42,312 nt of DNA from Streptomyces phyllanthi (GCF_009377205.1 NZ_VJZE01000025.1:1-42312), one strand, 5' to 3'. Shown: positions 25,411 through 34,665, counted from the stretch's first letter. Program-made: numbers and translations. Notes: generated from the sequence alone by a model not told the origin.

Positions 25411-26052
25411 TCAGACCCCCGCGCCCAGCACCGAGTTGATCCGCTGTGGGTCGCCGCAGACGATCAGCAGCGCACCGGCGCAGGCGAGTGCCAGCGGCAG
25501 CACCTGCGCGGCCGCGGTGTCCTGACCGCCGTTGACGGCGACCACGACCACGGGACGCGCCTTGACGCGCTGGGCGACGCCGGCGTCCGCGTAGAACACG
25601 TCGTCGCCGACGTCGTGCTGCGCCCAGTAGGAGTCCTCGCCGAAGGACAGCTCATGGGCGGCCCACGGATGCGGCTCACCGGTGGTGATCACCAGCACCT
25701 CGCCGGGGGCACGACCCGACTCGAGCAGCAGATCGACGGCTTCTTCGGCGGCGTCCAGCGCACCCTCCACCGAAGCCGGAATCAGCTGGACCTGCGGCGT
25801 GACAGGGGTGGCGGAAGTGACAGGTGTGGCGGTAGCCGGAGCGGGCGGCCCCGGCTTGGCCACGGCAGCGTCGCGCGGCGCGCGTTGGGCCGGCATCGGC
25901 CTGACGGGACCTGGTCGGCCGGGCCGCGCGGGCGCGGCGGGACGGGGACCGGGTACGGGGCGGGGGGTCGGCGTGGCACGGCCGCTGGCCGGAGTGGCAC
26001 GCGGACCCTGGGCACTCTCGTGAATCTGAGGCTCCTCGGGAATGAGAGGCAT
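25411..26052 (-). CDS. Conserved hypothetical protein with Pro-rich N-terminus
   Basis: This 213-residue protein starts MPLIPEEPQIHESAQGPRAT. Residues about 20-90 are Pro/Ala/Arg-rich and disordered; the C-terminal 115 residues look folded, with GALDAAEEAVDLLLESGRA, GEVLVITTGEPHPWAAHEL, RPVVVVAVNGGQD and ALLIVCGDPQRIN. No signal peptide is seen. ATG 26052 is preferred over an upstream ATG at 26103 because the conserved pattern begins there; neither has a clear ribosome binding site. It follows rnhB on the same strand after 68 bases and is probably co-transcribed. I do not recognise its function. Confidence 0.75.
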   Translation of the reverse strand: MPLIPEEPQIHESAQGPRATPASGRATPTPRPVPGPRPAAPARPGRPGPVRPMPAQRAPRDAAVAKPGPPAPATATPVTSATPVTPQVQLIPASVEGALDAAEEAVDLLLESGRAPGEVLVITTGEPHPWAAHELSFGEDSYWAQHDVGDDVFYADAGVAQRVKARPVVVVAVNGGQDTAAAQVLPLALACAGALLIVCGDPQRINSVLGAGV

Positions 26053-26120
26053 GAGTTGATGTTTATCAAACGCCGGTGCGACTCGCGTCGGCGGGTGGCA
26101 CATGAGTGCGAACGGAACCG

Positions 26121-26822
26121 TCAGAAATCGAAGCCGAGCTGGCCCTCGATTTCCGGAACGCTTCCGTCCACCCAACTGCGGACCTTCTTGAGATGCCGCC
26201 ACCGGGGCAACGCATCAAGATACGCCCACGACAGCCGGTGGTGCGGAGTGGGGCCCCGCTCCTCCAGCGCGGCCCTGTGCACGGGTGACGGATACCCGGC
26301 GTTGGCCGCAAAACCGAAGTCTGCATGCTCGACGCCCAACTCGGCCATCATTTTGTCGCGCTGAACCTTGGCGATCACCGAGGCCGCCGCGACAGCCACG
26401 CATGACTGGTCGCCCTTGATCACGGTACGCACCCGCCAGGGCGACCCCAGGTAGTCGTGCTTCCCGTCGAGAATTACCGCGTCGGGCCGCACCGGAAGCA
26501 CCTCCAGGGCACGGACCGCGGCGAGCCGCAGCGCGGCCGTCATACCGAGGGCGTCGATCTCCTCCGGAGAGGCGTGACCGAGGGCGTACGACGTCACCCA
26601 CGTCCGCAGCTCCTCGGCGAGCTCCGTACGCCTCTTGATCGTGAGGAGCTTGGAGTCGGTGAGGCCCTCGGGCGGTCGACGCAAGCCCGTTACCGCAGCG
26701 CAGACGGTGACGGGACCGGCCCAGGCGCCCCGCCCCACCTCGTCGACACCGGCAACGATCTTCGCTCCGGTCGTGGCGCGGAGGGAGCGCTCGACGGTGT
26801 GAGTAGGCGGTTCGTACGGCAT
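26121..26822 (-). CDS. rnhB: Ribonuclease HII
   Basis: This 233-residue enzyme cleaves RNA in RNA-DNA hybrids and single ribonucleotides in DNA. Signature: [14 protein letters not shown] with catalytic Asp27 and Glu28; the third Asp in [11 protein letters not shown]; the SVIAKVQRD motif with the fourth Asp; and [20 protein letters not shown]. Length is normal. The ATG at 26822 was chosen because [13 protein letters not shown] is the usual start in Streptomyces; the frame is open to 26930. A TACGCT element nine bases upstream could be a -10. It heads an operon with the Pro-rich hypothetical gene. Confidence 0.95.
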   Translation of the reverse strand: MPYEPPTHTVERSLRATTGAKIVAGVDEVGRGAWAGPVTVCAAVTGLRRPPEGLTDSKLLTIKRRTELAEELRTWVTSYALGHASPEEIDALGMTAALRLAAVRALEVLPVRPDAVILDGKHDYLGSPWRVRTVIKGDQSCVAVAAASVIAKVQRDKMMAELGVEHADFGFAANAGYPSPVHRAALEERGPTPHHRLSWAYLDALPRWRHLKKVRSWVDGSVPEIEGQLGFDF

Positions 26823-26926
26823 GGCGCTCTTAGCGTACGCCGCCGGGAACCCCCCGCGACACCCGGCTCCCCCGGACCCCGTCGGCGCCCGCGCGGGCCC
26901 TGGATCCAGCACCCTTCGAACGGCGG

Positions 26927-27604
26927 TCACGCGCCCGTCGGCCGCAGCAGCGGAACCATCAACTGGTCGATCATTTCCTCGATGTCACGCTCACCCCATT
27001 CACTCGCGCACATCTTGGAGCGGTACATCATCATGGCTGGAATGGCGTCGAAGACATAGCTGTTGGCCGCATCGGAACGCACCTCTCCGCGTTCAATTCC
27101 CCGCTTGATGACCTCACGGAGCAGCTTGACGGTCGGCTCCACAACCCCCTCGAAGATCACACCGTGAAAGCGCTCGGCCTGAGCGGTGTCGCACTCGTGA
27201 ATCACCGAGCGCAGGGCGAACCCGGGGCGCGAGAACATCGCCTCGCGTGCCTGGCGGCACAACGCCAGCAGATCCTCCCGCACACTCCCGAGGTCGGGCG
27301 CCTCGTCGAACCGGGGCAACCCCGCCTGGAGCGCGTCCGCGACGAGGTCCTCCTTGGACGGCCAGCGACGGTAGACCGCGGCCTTGCCGGTCTGGGCGCC
27401 CGCGGCGACGCCCTCCATGGTGAGGCCGTTCCAGCCGACCGTACTGAGCTGCTCCAGCGCGGCATCGAGGATCGCGCGCTCGAGCACCGCGCCGCGCCGG
27501 CGCAGCGCGGCCGTCCGAGCGGGAACGGCCTCCTGGCCGGGAGTGCCTGTCCGAGCGGCGGCGGTCGCCTGAGCGGAAGAGGCCGTCCAGCGCGAAGTAG
27601 CCAT
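26927..27604 (-). CDS. TetR-family transcriptional regulator
   Basis: This 225-residue repressor has a basic disordered N-terminus (1-40), a TetR helix-turn-helix with [20 protein letters not shown] (about 75-95), and a helical ligand-binding half. The ATG at 27604 is preceded by GGAGAAAG. It is divergent from an MFS exporter gene, and the 174-base gap holds two perfect 20-bp palindromes, so it almost surely represses the exporter and itself. The inducing ligand is likely an exported drug-like compound. Confidence 0.92.
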   Translation of the reverse strand: MATSRWTASSAQATAAARTGTPGQEAVPARTAALRRRGAVLERAILDAALEQLSTVGWNGLTMEGVAAGAQTGKAAVYRRWPSKEDLVADALQAGLPRFDEAPDLGSVREDLLALCRQAREAMFSRPGFALRSVIHECDTAQAERFHGVIFEGVVEPTVKLLREVIKRGIERGEVRSDAANSYVFDAIPAMMMYRSKMCASEWGERDIEEMIDQLMVPLLRPTGA

Positions 27605-27687
27605 CTGTTCTTTCTCCGTTGAGCGAGGGGGAAGCGGGGACTTCCGGGGAGGGCGAGCGGGATGGGACGCCATCCGGCGGCGACTTC

Positions 27688-27707
27688 AGTGAACGCTTGC
27701 GTTCACT
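27688..27707. promoter_or_regulatory. TetR operator O1
   Basis: AGTGAACGCTTGCGTTCACT is a palindrome with 9-base arms and a 2-base centre. It overlaps the -35 (TTGCGT, 27697-27702) of the exporter promoter. Confidence 0.85.
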
Positions 27708-27726
27708 AAGGGGGACTCACTACCGT
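27697..27726 (+). promoter_or_regulatory. Promoter of the MFS exporter
   Basis: TTGCGT (27697-27702) and TACCGT (27721-27726) are 18 bases apart. They are flanked by O1 and O2, so repressor binding would block both polymerase binding and early elongation. Confidence 0.6.
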
Positions 27727-27735
27727 AGACGCGAC

Positions 27736-27755
27736 AGTGAACGCGAGCGTTCACT
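27736..27755. promoter_or_regulatory. TetR operator O2
   Basis: AGTGAACGCGAGCGTTCACT repeats the O1 arms exactly, with a different 2-base centre, 48 bases downstream centre to centre. It lies just past the exporter transcription start. Confidence 0.85.
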
Positions 27756-27778
27756 AACACACTTGTGGGGGACCCATA

Positions 27779-29326
27779 GTGACAACCTCTCCGTTGATTG
27801 AGGATCAGAAGCCGGGAGCGGCCCGCCGGGAGGGGCACCCCGGCATCGCACTCACCGTGATCGCGGCCTGCCAGCTGATGGTGGTACTCGACGCGACGAT
27901 TGTGAACATCGCACTCCCGCACATTCAAGACGCGCTCGAATTCAGCACGACCGACCTGACATGGGTGGTCAGCGCGTACACGCTGGCCTTCGGCGGCCTG
28001 CTGCTCCTCGGCGGCCGGGCCGGTGACATCCTTGGCCGGCGCCGGGTCTTCATGACCGGCATCCTGCTCTTCACGCTCGCCTCGCTCCTGGGCGGACTCG
28101 CCCAGGAGCCCTGGCAACTGCTGGCCGCCCGGGCGCTCCAGGGTGTCGGGGGCGCGATCGCGTCGCCGACCTCACTGGCGCTCATCACGACGACGTTCGC
28201 CGAGGGCCCGGAGAGGAACCGGGCCTTCGGCGTCTTCGCCGCGGTCTCCGCGGGAGGCGGTGCCATCGGTCTCCTCGCCGGCGGCATGCTCACCGAGTGG
28301 CTCGACTGGCGGTGGGTGCTCTTCGTCAACGTACCCATCGGTGTCCTGATCGCCGTGCTCACACCGAGGTACATAGGCGAGTCGGAGCGGCACCCGGGGC
28401 GGTTCGACATCGCGGGCGCGCTCACGTCGACGGCCGGCATGGCCTCTCTGGTGTACGGATTCATTCGCGCCTCGGAGGAGGGCTGGCGCGACACCCTCAC
28501 CCTCGGCTCCTTCGGCGCCGCGGTCGTCCTGCTGCTGGCCTTCGGGATCATCGAGTCGCGGGCCAGGGAACCGATCACGCCACTGCGGATGTTCGCCGAC
28601 CGCAACCGCTCCGGCACGTATGTGATCATGCTGAGCCTGGCCGCCGCGATGTTCGGCATGTTCTTCTTCATCGTGCTGTTCGTGCAGAACGTGCTGCGGT
28701 ACTCGCCGATCGAATCCGGTCTCGCCTTCCTGCCCGTCACGGTCGCCATCGTCACGGGTGCCGGTCTGTCGCAGCGCTTCCTTCCGGTCCTCGGTCCCAA
28801 GCCGTTCATGGTGACGGGCTCGACGCTCGTCGTTCTCGGGCTCGGCTGGCAGACCTTCATCACGCCCGACAGCTCATATGTCGGCGGCATACTCGGGCCG
28901 ATGCTGCTGTTCGCATTCGGCATGGGCCTGAACTTCGTCACGCTGACCCTCACCGCGGTCTCCGGGGTCGCCCAGCACGAGGCGGGTGCGGCCTCCGGTC
29001 TGCTCAACGCGACCCAGCAGGTGGGTGGTTCCCTCGGTCTGTCCATCCTGACCACGGTCTTCGGCACGGCAAGCCGCGACGAGACGGAGAAGCAACTGCC
29101 GAAGTTCCTGGCGGACGGCACGGCCGAGCAGAAGGCCGAGTTCGCCAAGACCCACCAACTGCCCGCTCCATGGGGTCACGAGGTGCTCGCGCAGGGCATC
29201 TCGACGGCCTTCGTCCCGGCCGCCGCCATGGCCGTACTCGCTCTGGCCACCGCCGCGTTGGTCATCAAGGTCCGCAAGAGCGACCTCGACGCCCTGGCCG
29301 GCACGGCGGGACCCGCCGGAGGCTGA
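27779..29326 (+). CDS. MFS drug exporter, DHA2 (EmrB/QacA) family
   Basis: This 515-residue membrane protein has about 14 predicted transmembrane segments, as expected of DHA2 drug:proton antiporters. Landmarks: LDATIVNIALPHIQ in TM1, GGRAGDILGRRRVFMTG (MFS loop 2-3 motif), ARALQGVGGAIASPTSLALI, AIGLLAGGMLTEWLDWRWVL (antiporter motif C region) and GLLNATQQVGGSLGLSI. The GTG start at 27779 has GGGGGA ahead. It is controlled by the divergent TetR regulator through O1 and O2. It probably confers efflux of a hydrophobic or cationic compound; substrate unknown. Confidence 0.92.
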   Translation: MTTSPLIEDQKPGAARREGHPGIALTVIAACQLMVVLDATIVNIALPHIQDALEFSTTDLTWVVSAYTLAFGGLLLLGGRAGDILGRRRVFMTGILLFTLASLLGGLAQEPWQLLAARALQGVGGAIASPTSLALITTTFAEGPERNRAFGVFAAVSAGGGAIGLLAGGMLTEWLDWRWVLFVNVPIGVLIAVLTPRYIGESERHPGRFDIAGALTSTAGMASLVYGFIRASEEGWRDTLTLGSFGAAVVLLLAFGIIESRAREPITPLRMFADRNRSGTYVIMLSLAAAMFGMFFFIVLFVQNVLRYSPIESGLAFLPVTVAIVTGAGLSQRFLPVLGPKPFMVTGSTLVVLGLGWQTFITPDSSYVGGILGPMLLFAFGMGLNFVTLTLTAVSGVAQHEAGAASGLLNATQQVGGSLGLSILTTVFGTASRDETEKQLPKFLADGTAEQKAEFAKTHQLPAPWGHEVLAQGISTAFVPAAAMAVLALATAALVIKVRKSDLDALAGTAGPAGG

Positions 29327-29682
29327 CGGGGACCGCCGCCGGCCGGACCACGCCCCGGGTACGGGACAACCGGCGCGAGGACGTGGTCCGGCCATCCCCA
29401 GCCCCACAACTACGACGGCGGAGGGTGCCCGGCCCTCCCGCACGCCGCGCCCCTGCCCACCTTCGCAGCGGCACGACAGCGGGCTCGACCGTACGAGCCC
29501 GAATGCGCTGCCGCACGTACGAGGCTGAGGCGCGACCGTACGAGAGAGGTACGGCGACGGCAGCGAAGTCCGAACAGCCTCCCGCCGCACACCACACCCA
29601 CGGCACCCCCGCTGCCGTACACCCGCGCAGCGCCTACCGCTTCCGCAAGCCGGACCCGCGCTCCAAGCCGAACCCCAACCCC
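29327..29682. other. 356-bp gap between convergent genes
   Basis: It holds the terminator at 29341-29393 and three copies of CGTACGAG-like sequence at about 29490, 29516 and 29537. No gene is supported. Confidence 0.45.
29341..29393. terminator. Terminator of the MFS gene
   Basis: GGCCGGACCACG (29341-29352) and CGTGGTCCGGCC (29382-29393) are perfect 12-base arms; the 29-base loop is long. Confidence 0.6.
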
Positions 29683-31353
29683 TCAGTGAAGACCGTCCTC
29701 GCGGCCGTACAGGGCCTCGTCCGCCAAGCGTCCGCACTCGACCGGGTCCGCCTCCTCCGACAGCGGCCGTTCCTCAAGGATTCGCCGCGCCTCGGCCTCG
29801 CCCCGACTCATCGCGTACCAGGGCGTGTTCCGCTCGCCGAGGTCGGTCGCGACGAACCGCAGCGCGCAGGTCCGCAGGGGCTCGTCCAGCTTGTCGAGAG
29901 CCGGCACGGCGTCGGCGGACAGGCCGCGCGCGTAGTCGAGGTCGAACTGGCCCGTGTCCTCGTACCGCTGGACGTTGCGCTCGGCGATCAGCTCGTCCGG
30001 CGACACGAGCCCGAACACCAGCACACCGGCGGCCGCACTGGCCGCGACGGCACGTGGCAGCCAGCGGGCGCCCCACACCCCGGCGGCCATGATGAGGACG
30101 ATGACCAGGCCGAGCCACAGCTCCATGCCCAGCACCGAGATCCTCAGTCGCGTCAGTCCATACGCCTCCACGTACATGTCCATACGCCGCACAGCGGATG
30201 CCACCACAACGAGCGTCAGAGCGGCCAGAGTTCCCAGCACGCCCCGCACCAGCGAGCGGTCACCCGATCGAGTGCGCGGCGCCCAGCGCAGGGCGAGCAC
30301 GATGACGAGCAGGGTGAGAAGCGTCGCGAGGAGCAGCTGCCAGAATCCCTGTCGCGCGTACTCGGCGTACGTCAGGCCGGTCTCCTCGAGTACGGCGTCG
30401 TATCCGCCGAAGAGGACAGCCAGCTGGATGGCGTTGAAGACCGCGAACAGCGCGATGAGCACGATCAGCGGCAGCACCCACTCGACACGGCCCCGGGCGC
30501 GGCCCTCGGGCACTTCGACGAGGTCCCAGTGAACGGGCGCGGCGGCCGTACGCGCCGCTGCGAGCGCCCCGACCAGGCCGAACACGAAGAGCAGCACCCG
30601 CAAGGGACCATCGGCCACGGACATGTCCGGCACCAGGGCGCCGAGCAGGTCCGCGAAGGCAGCGTCCGCCCCGGCGAACAGCGTCCCGAACACCAGCAGC
30701 AGTACCGCCGTCACGGTGAGCGCCCGCAGGAGTGGGCCCAGCCGCTCGCGGACACCCCGCGACAGGGTGCGCAGCCCCCGCCAGGCCCAGGCCGGGCCGG
30801 TGACCAGTGAGTTGAGCACCCCGATCGGGCCCAGCAGAACGGCCGGCCAGCTGCGGCCGCCGTGCAGCGCCAGCGAGCCGGTCCCGACCGCGGTGACGAC
30901 GGCGAGGAACGACGGCCAGTCCGCGTCCAGCAGCGCCGGCACGGTCAGCAGCGCGAGTGCGCCGACGCTCCAGACAATGGTCCACGCGCGCGGGCGACGG
31001 CCGGCCGCCCGAGCGGCGAAGTACGCGGCGAGCGCGGCCGGAAGCGCGACGATCAGCAGGTTGACGGCCAGGCCGTCGCCGAGCAGCAGCATGCTCAGAA
31101 TGCCGGTGGCCAGTGCGGCCCACAGGGTCGCCGTACGTACCGGGGCTGGTTCGTCGGTCTGGAGCTCGGCCAGCCAGGGGACCGGGACGATCGCCGGGGG
31201 CGGGGCGACGGACGCCGCCTCCGGGGAGCTCGCCCGGGCTCTGGGTATGTCGTCCTCGAGCTCGTCGGCTGGTGACTCGGGCTCGTCGGCCGGTGAGAGA
31301 CGCTCTCCGGGCGCTTCCTTCTTCGGCTCGGACGCGGACGGTATGCCGGACAC
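29683..31353 (-). CDS. DUF4173 (DUF4153-like) membrane protein
   Basis: This 556-residue protein has an acidic Pro/Ala/Ser-rich N-terminus (1-70), about 11 to 13 membrane segments (75-460) and a soluble C-terminal tail of about 90 residues. The diagnostic part is ETGLTYAEYARQGFWQLLLA and the following SGDRSLVRGVLGTLAALTLV, typical of DUF4173. The tail begins SPDELIAERNVQRYEDTGQF. Function unknown; some relatives are linked to envelope or cell-surface processes. GTG 31353 is chosen because GGGAGGGGG precedes it; a TTG 14 codons upstream is also in frame. Confidence 0.85.
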   Translation of the reverse strand: MSGIPSASEPKKEAPGERLSPADEPESPADELEDDIPRARASSPEAASVAPPPAIVPVPWLAELQTDEPAPVRTATLWAALATGILSMLLLGDGLAVNLLIVALPAALAAYFAARAAGRRPRAWTIVWSVGALALLTVPALLDADWPSFLAVVTAVGTGSLALHGGRSWPAVLLGPIGVLNSLVTGPAWAWRGLRTLSRGVRERLGPLLRALTVTAVLLLVFGTLFAGADAAFADLLGALVPDMSVADGPLRVLLFVFGLVGALAAARTAAAPVHWDLVEVPEGRARGRVEWVLPLIVLIALFAVFNAIQLAVLFGGYDAVLEETGLTYAEYARQGFWQLLLATLLTLLVIVLALRWAPRTRSGDRSLVRGVLGTLAALTLVVVASAVRRMDMYVEAYGLTRLRISVLGMELWLGLVIVLIMAAGVWGARWLPRAVAASAAAGVLVFGLVSPDELIAERNVQRYEDTGQFDLDYARGLSADAVPALDKLDEPLRTCALRFVATDLGERNTPWYAMSRGEAEARRILEERPLSEEADPVECGRLADEALYGREDGLH

Positions 31354-31578
31354 GGGACCCCCTCCCGACCGGCCCTGTTCGCCCGCCGCGCGCAACGCGT
31401 CGTTGCGGCAGGCAGCCCGTGGCCGGTGTCTCGTAGACGCACGCCCTCATGATCGACAGGCCGCGTTGCGCAAGGGTATGCCGCGGAACGAGCGCCGGAG
31501 CGGGTGAAGGCCTTCTGTGGCACGCCTGTGACAACCGGGGCGAATCCGGCCGGCGGGGCCGGGATCCTCTGCCCCCCG

Positions 31579-32481
31579 CTACGCCACGCGCGCCCAGTCC
31601 GGCAGCGCCTCCGTCTGCCGCACCCACTCCGCGGGAGGCGTCCCCGCCTTCCCCGAGGCGACCACTCCCCCGACGATGGCGCAGGTCGTGTCCACGTCGC
31701 CGCCGGCCTGCGCCGTCGTCCAGAAGGCCTGCTCGAAGTCACCGAGGGACCGCGCGGCCGCCCAGAGCGCGAACGGGACGGTGTCGTGCGCCGACGTACG
31801 CCGACCGCACCCCAGTACGGCGGCGACGGTGGTCGCGTCCCCGTAGTCGAGCATGTCGCGGGCCCGCCGCAGTCCCGCGCCGACGGCACTCTTCGGGACG
31901 AGTGCGATGACTCCGTCCAGCAGCGTCTCCGGGCTCGGCGGCCCGGCCGGGTCGGCCACGAGGGCGGCGGCCGCGGCGACGGCCATGGCTCCGGCGACGG
32001 CTTCGCGGTGCTGGTGCGTGGGGTAGGCCGAGATCTCCGCCTGGTGCGTCGCCTGCTCGGGGTCGTCCGCGTACCAGGCCCCCAGTGGTGCGATCCGCAT
32101 GGCCGCGCCGTTCCCCCACGACCCCTGTCCGTTGAAGAGCTCCGAGGCCAGCTCCCGCCAGTCGCCGCCTTCCCTGATCAGCCGCAACAGCCGGTTGACC
32201 GCCGGCCCGTAGCCGCGGTCGAAGTCGTGGTGCTCGGCGAAGGAGTGGGCCAGCTCGTCCTGGTCGATGCGCTGGTGGGCGGCGAGGACCGCCAGCACGG
32301 AACAGGCCATCTCCGTGTCGTCCGTCCACTGCCAGGGGCCGGGCGGGGTCTCGCAGCGCTTGAGCAGCGGATAGTTCTCGGGCACGAAGTACTGCGAACC
32401 GAGTGCGTCCCCCACGGAGAGTCCGCGCAGGCTGCTCAGGGCGCGGTCCAGGCGCCCGGCGGGAGAGGAGTCAGCGGTCAT
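31579..32481 (-). CDS. ADP-ribosylglycohydrolase family protein
   Basis: This 300-residue all-helical hydrolase belongs to the DraG/ARH family, which removes ADP-ribose from proteins or metabolites using two Mg2+. Metal ligands: WTDDTEMA (Asp54, Asp55) near the start and GGDVDTTCAIVGG near the end; GLSVGDALGSQYF and GNGAAMRIAPLGAW are the other hallmarks. It lies 12 bases after the histidine phosphatase gene on the same strand and is likely co-transcribed. The target in Streptomyces is unknown. Confidence 0.92.
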   Translation of the reverse strand: MTADSSPAGRLDRALSSLRGLSVGDALGSQYFVPENYPLLKRCETPPGPWQWTDDTEMACSVLAVLAAHQRIDQDELAHSFAEHHDFDRGYGPAVNRLLRLIREGGDWRELASELFNGQGSWGNGAAMRIAPLGAWYADDPEQATHQAEISAYPTHQHREAVAGAMAVAAAAALVADPAGPPSPETLLDGVIALVPKSAVGAGLRRARDMLDYGDATTVAAVLGCGRRTSAHDTVPFALWAAARSLGDFEQAFWTTAQAGGDVDTTCAIVGGVVASGKAGTPPAEWVRQTEALPDWARVA

Positions 32482-32493
32482 CGCCCTGCCACT

Positions 32494-33153
32494 CTAATCG
32501 GTGACTCCGTACGACTCCGGGTCACACCAACGTTCGAAAGGCCGGTCCATCGTGTACTTGCCGTTGTCTCCGAGAACGAGCATCCGCATCTCCGCGTTCC
32601 CGGGATTCGACAGCGACTCGAACTCGGCCACCGACCAGTGGAACCAGCGCATGCAGAACAGCCGCATGGCCAGGCCGTGGGTCACCAGGAGCACGTTCGG
32701 GGGATGGTCGGGGTCCTCGAAGCTGCGGAACAGGCTCTCCAGGAAGCCGCCGACCCGGTCGTACACGTCGGCCCCGGACTCCCCCTGGGCGAAGCGGTAG
32801 AAGAAGTGCCCGTAGGCGTCCCGATAGGCTTTCTGCAGCCGTACCTCGTCGCGGTCCTGCCAGTTGCCCCAGTCCTGCTCGCGCAGCCGTGGCTCCTCGC
32901 GGACGCGCACAAGTTCGGGGTCGAGGTGGAAGGCCCGGAAGGTCTCGTGGGTGCGGCGGTACGGGGAGACGTACACACTGACGCGCTCCCGGCCGAACAC
33001 CTCCCGGAGCCTCTTGCCGGTCTCCTCCGCCTGCCGCCAGCCGCGCTCGGTGAGCGCCAGGGCATGGTCGGGCTCGCGTTCGTACACGGTGTCGTCGGCG
33101 TTGCCCGTTGACTCGCCGTGCCGGACAAGGACGATGCGCCGTGGTCGTGCCAT
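32494..33153 (-). CDS. Histidine phosphatase (phosphoglycerate mutase-like)
   Basis: This 219-residue protein carries the RHG motif VLVRHGESTGNADD (phosphohistidine His12), the second catalytic His in LLVTHGLAMRL, and PYRRTHETF and REQDWGNWQ as the usual Arg and Glu positions. It acts as a phosphatase or mutase on an unidentified small phosphate ester. The ATG at 33153 has minus-strand TAGGGT six bases upstream, suggesting a leaderless message, and no ribosome binding site. It heads a two-gene unit with the ADP-ribosylglycohydrolase. Confidence 0.9.
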   Translation of the reverse strand: MARPRRIVLVRHGESTGNADDTVYEREPDHALALTERGWRQAEETGKRLREVFGRERVSVYVSPYRRTHETFRAFHLDPELVRVREEPRLREQDWGNWQDRDEVRLQKAYRDAYGHFFYRFAQGESGADVYDRVGGFLESLFRSFEDPDHPPNVLLVTHGLAMRLFCMRWFHWSVAEFESLSNPGNAEMRMLVLGDNGKYTMDRPFERWCDPESYGVTD

Positions 33154-33159
33154 GCCGAA

Positions 33160-33184
33160 ACCCTAGATCGGCTGACGGCCGATC
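33160..33184 (-). promoter_or_regulatory. Leaderless promoter with adjacent 7-bp inverted repeat
   Basis: Minus-strand TAGGGT (33160-33165) lies six bases before the start codon of the phosphatase gene. Directly beside it GATCGGC (33166-33172) and GCCGATC (33178-33184) form a perfect inverted repeat with a 5-base centre, in the -10/-35 spacer, where a repressor could act. Confidence 0.45.
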
Positions 33185-33314
33185 GAGCACCCGTACGGGC
33201 CTCATACGGCGTAGGTCACACAGATTTCGCGCACCGGGCACCGCATTCAGCGCTCCCAATCGCCCCCTGCGCGCGCCCGGAACCCCCCATTCACCTCTTG
33301 GCGCCGACCGGACC

Positions 33315-33920
33315 TCACACCGTCCAGGCGGGCTCGAGCTGCACGATGTCCCCCGCGAGCGCGGCGACGTCCGCCTCGATCTGGGCCCGCAGGGCGAGCC
33401 GTTCCACCCGCTCGGCGCGGTACTTCCCGTGCTCGGCGGCCGACTGCCACATGGAGAGGATCAGGAACTCATGGCCCGGCGCCTCGCCGAAGAGCCCCCG
33501 CACCATGCCCGGTGAACCCGCCATCGCGGGGTTCCACACCTTCTCCTGCATCAGCGCGAAGTGCTCGGCGCGCTCCTCGTGAACGCGACAGTGCGCCACC
33601 CGCAGCAGGTCGGCGTCCGTGAAGCGCGGTTCGAAACCCGTCTTCACGTCGAAGCGGTGGTCGAAGAGCCTCACCTGTGGGTCCTTGAAGGTGCCCGACT
33701 GCGAGGCGGCAAGCCGGTCGTGGGAGCGCGCCATGAAGGAGTCGTAAAAGGCACGGCTCTCCCAGAAGGAGAAGATGTGGACCACCCCGGGCCGCCCACG
33801 GCTCCAGCCGCCGCCCTGCCCACGGAAACCCGGCTCCCCCGGAAGCCCCGCCCACTTTCGCTGCCCCCGTTCGAAACCGCGGCGGTCCACCACGGTGCAG
33901 CGAATCCACTTGACCAGCAC
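33315..33920 (-). CDS. DUF4937-type / ABM-like protein
   Basis: This 201-residue protein begins LVKWIRCTVVDRRGFERGQR and contains FRGQGGGWSRGRPGVVHIFS, WESRAFYDSFMARSHDRLAA and, in the second half, FLILSMWQSAAEHGKYRAE. Each half looks like a ferredoxin-fold antibiotic biosynthesis monooxygenase-like unit, giving a tandem layout. No cofactor residues are evident and function is unknown. The start at GTG 33920 is chosen because TACCAT lies six bases upstream (leaderless) and the protein pattern begins there; the frame is open to 34151. It is divergent from the TerD gene. Confidence 0.75.
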   Translation of the reverse strand: MLVKWIRCTVVDRRGFERGQRKWAGLPGEPGFRGQGGGWSRGRPGVVHIFSFWESRAFYDSFMARSHDRLAASQSGTFKDPQVRLFDHRFDVKTGFEPRFTDADLLRVAHCRVHEERAEHFALMQEKVWNPAMAGSPGMVRGLFGEAPGHEFLILSMWQSAAEHGKYRAERVERLALRAQIEADVAALAGDIVQLEPAWTV

Positions 33921-34071
33921 CGCGCCATGGTAAGGCCCAGGAACGTGGCGCCGGTCACGCTCCGGCGCAGTACACCCGAGCGAGCGCTCCGCGCGCGTGG
34001 GAGGATGGACAATTGGCCAGGACTGCGCGGCAGTTCGGGCGGCAGGCCCAGGAGACGGGGAGGGAGATCTG

Positions 34072-34605
34072 GTGAACGGCCTCAACAAGGGCATCCGCAA
34101 GGTCGAGGTGGCGGTGAAGTGGGACCCGAGTCCGGCAGGGGAGACACCCACGGACCTCGATCTGGTCGCGGCGACCTATCCGGCCACCGCACCGCATGGA
34201 GACCCCGCGTATGTGGTGCACTTCGACAGCCGTTCCCCCGACGGCACCATCAATCTCGACCGCGACAGCAAGACGGGGCAGGGCTTCGGCTGGGACGAGG
34301 TCATGACGGTGGAGCTCAACCGTCTCGACAGCCGCTACGCGCGCGTGGTGGTCGGTGTGGCCATACAGCAGTCGAGCAGCCGGAAGACCTTCGTGAACGT
34401 CCACAACCCCGCCCTGCGCATCCGTGAGGGCTACACCGTCCTGGCCGAGGACGACTTCGGCGGCGTCCTCGGAGCGACGGCGGCGACGATCGCGGAGTTC
34501 GTACGCGACGACTCCGGGACGTGGTCCTTCCACCCGGGTGTCAAGGGCTACGAGGAGGACCCAGCCTCCTTCGCCCGCGTCATGGGCAGCACAAGCGAGT
34601 CCTGA
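34072..34605 (+). CDS. TerD-family protein
   Basis: This 177-residue protein belongs to the TerD/TerE/CAP family of calcium-binding stress proteins linked to tellurite resistance. The first half has VEVAVKWDPS and PTDLDLVAATY; the calcium-site region is LDRDSKTGQGFGWDEV, against the usual GDN-x-TG-x-G-x-GDDE, so some acidic ligands are replaced. The end has LAEDDFGG and GTWSFHPGVKGY. The GTG start has AGGGAGA ahead; a terminator follows the gene. It stands alone, away from other ter genes. Confidence 0.88.
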   Translation: MNGLNKGIRKVEVAVKWDPSPAGETPTDLDLVAATYPATAPHGDPAYVVHFDSRSPDGTINLDRDSKTGQGFGWDEVMTVELNRLDSRYARVVVGVAIQQSSSRKTFVNVHNPALRIREGYTVLAEDDFGGVLGATAATIAEFVRDDSGTWSFHPGVKGYEEDPASFARVMGSTSES

Positions 34606-34632
34606 CACCTCGTAGATCACCCGTCAACGCTC

Positions 34633-34665
34633 AAGGGCGGTACGGACATCGGTCGTACCGCCCTT
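34633..34665 (+). terminator. Terminator of the TerD gene
   Basis: AAGGGCGGTACG (34633-34644) and CGTACCGCCCTT (34654-34665) are perfect 12-base arms with a 9-base loop, 27 bases past the stop. Confidence 0.8.

Noticed and set aside
28297..30810. Long plus-strand frame across the MFS 3' part and DUF4173
   Set aside because: It overlaps two supported genes in other frames and shows Arg/Gly-rich shadow composition.
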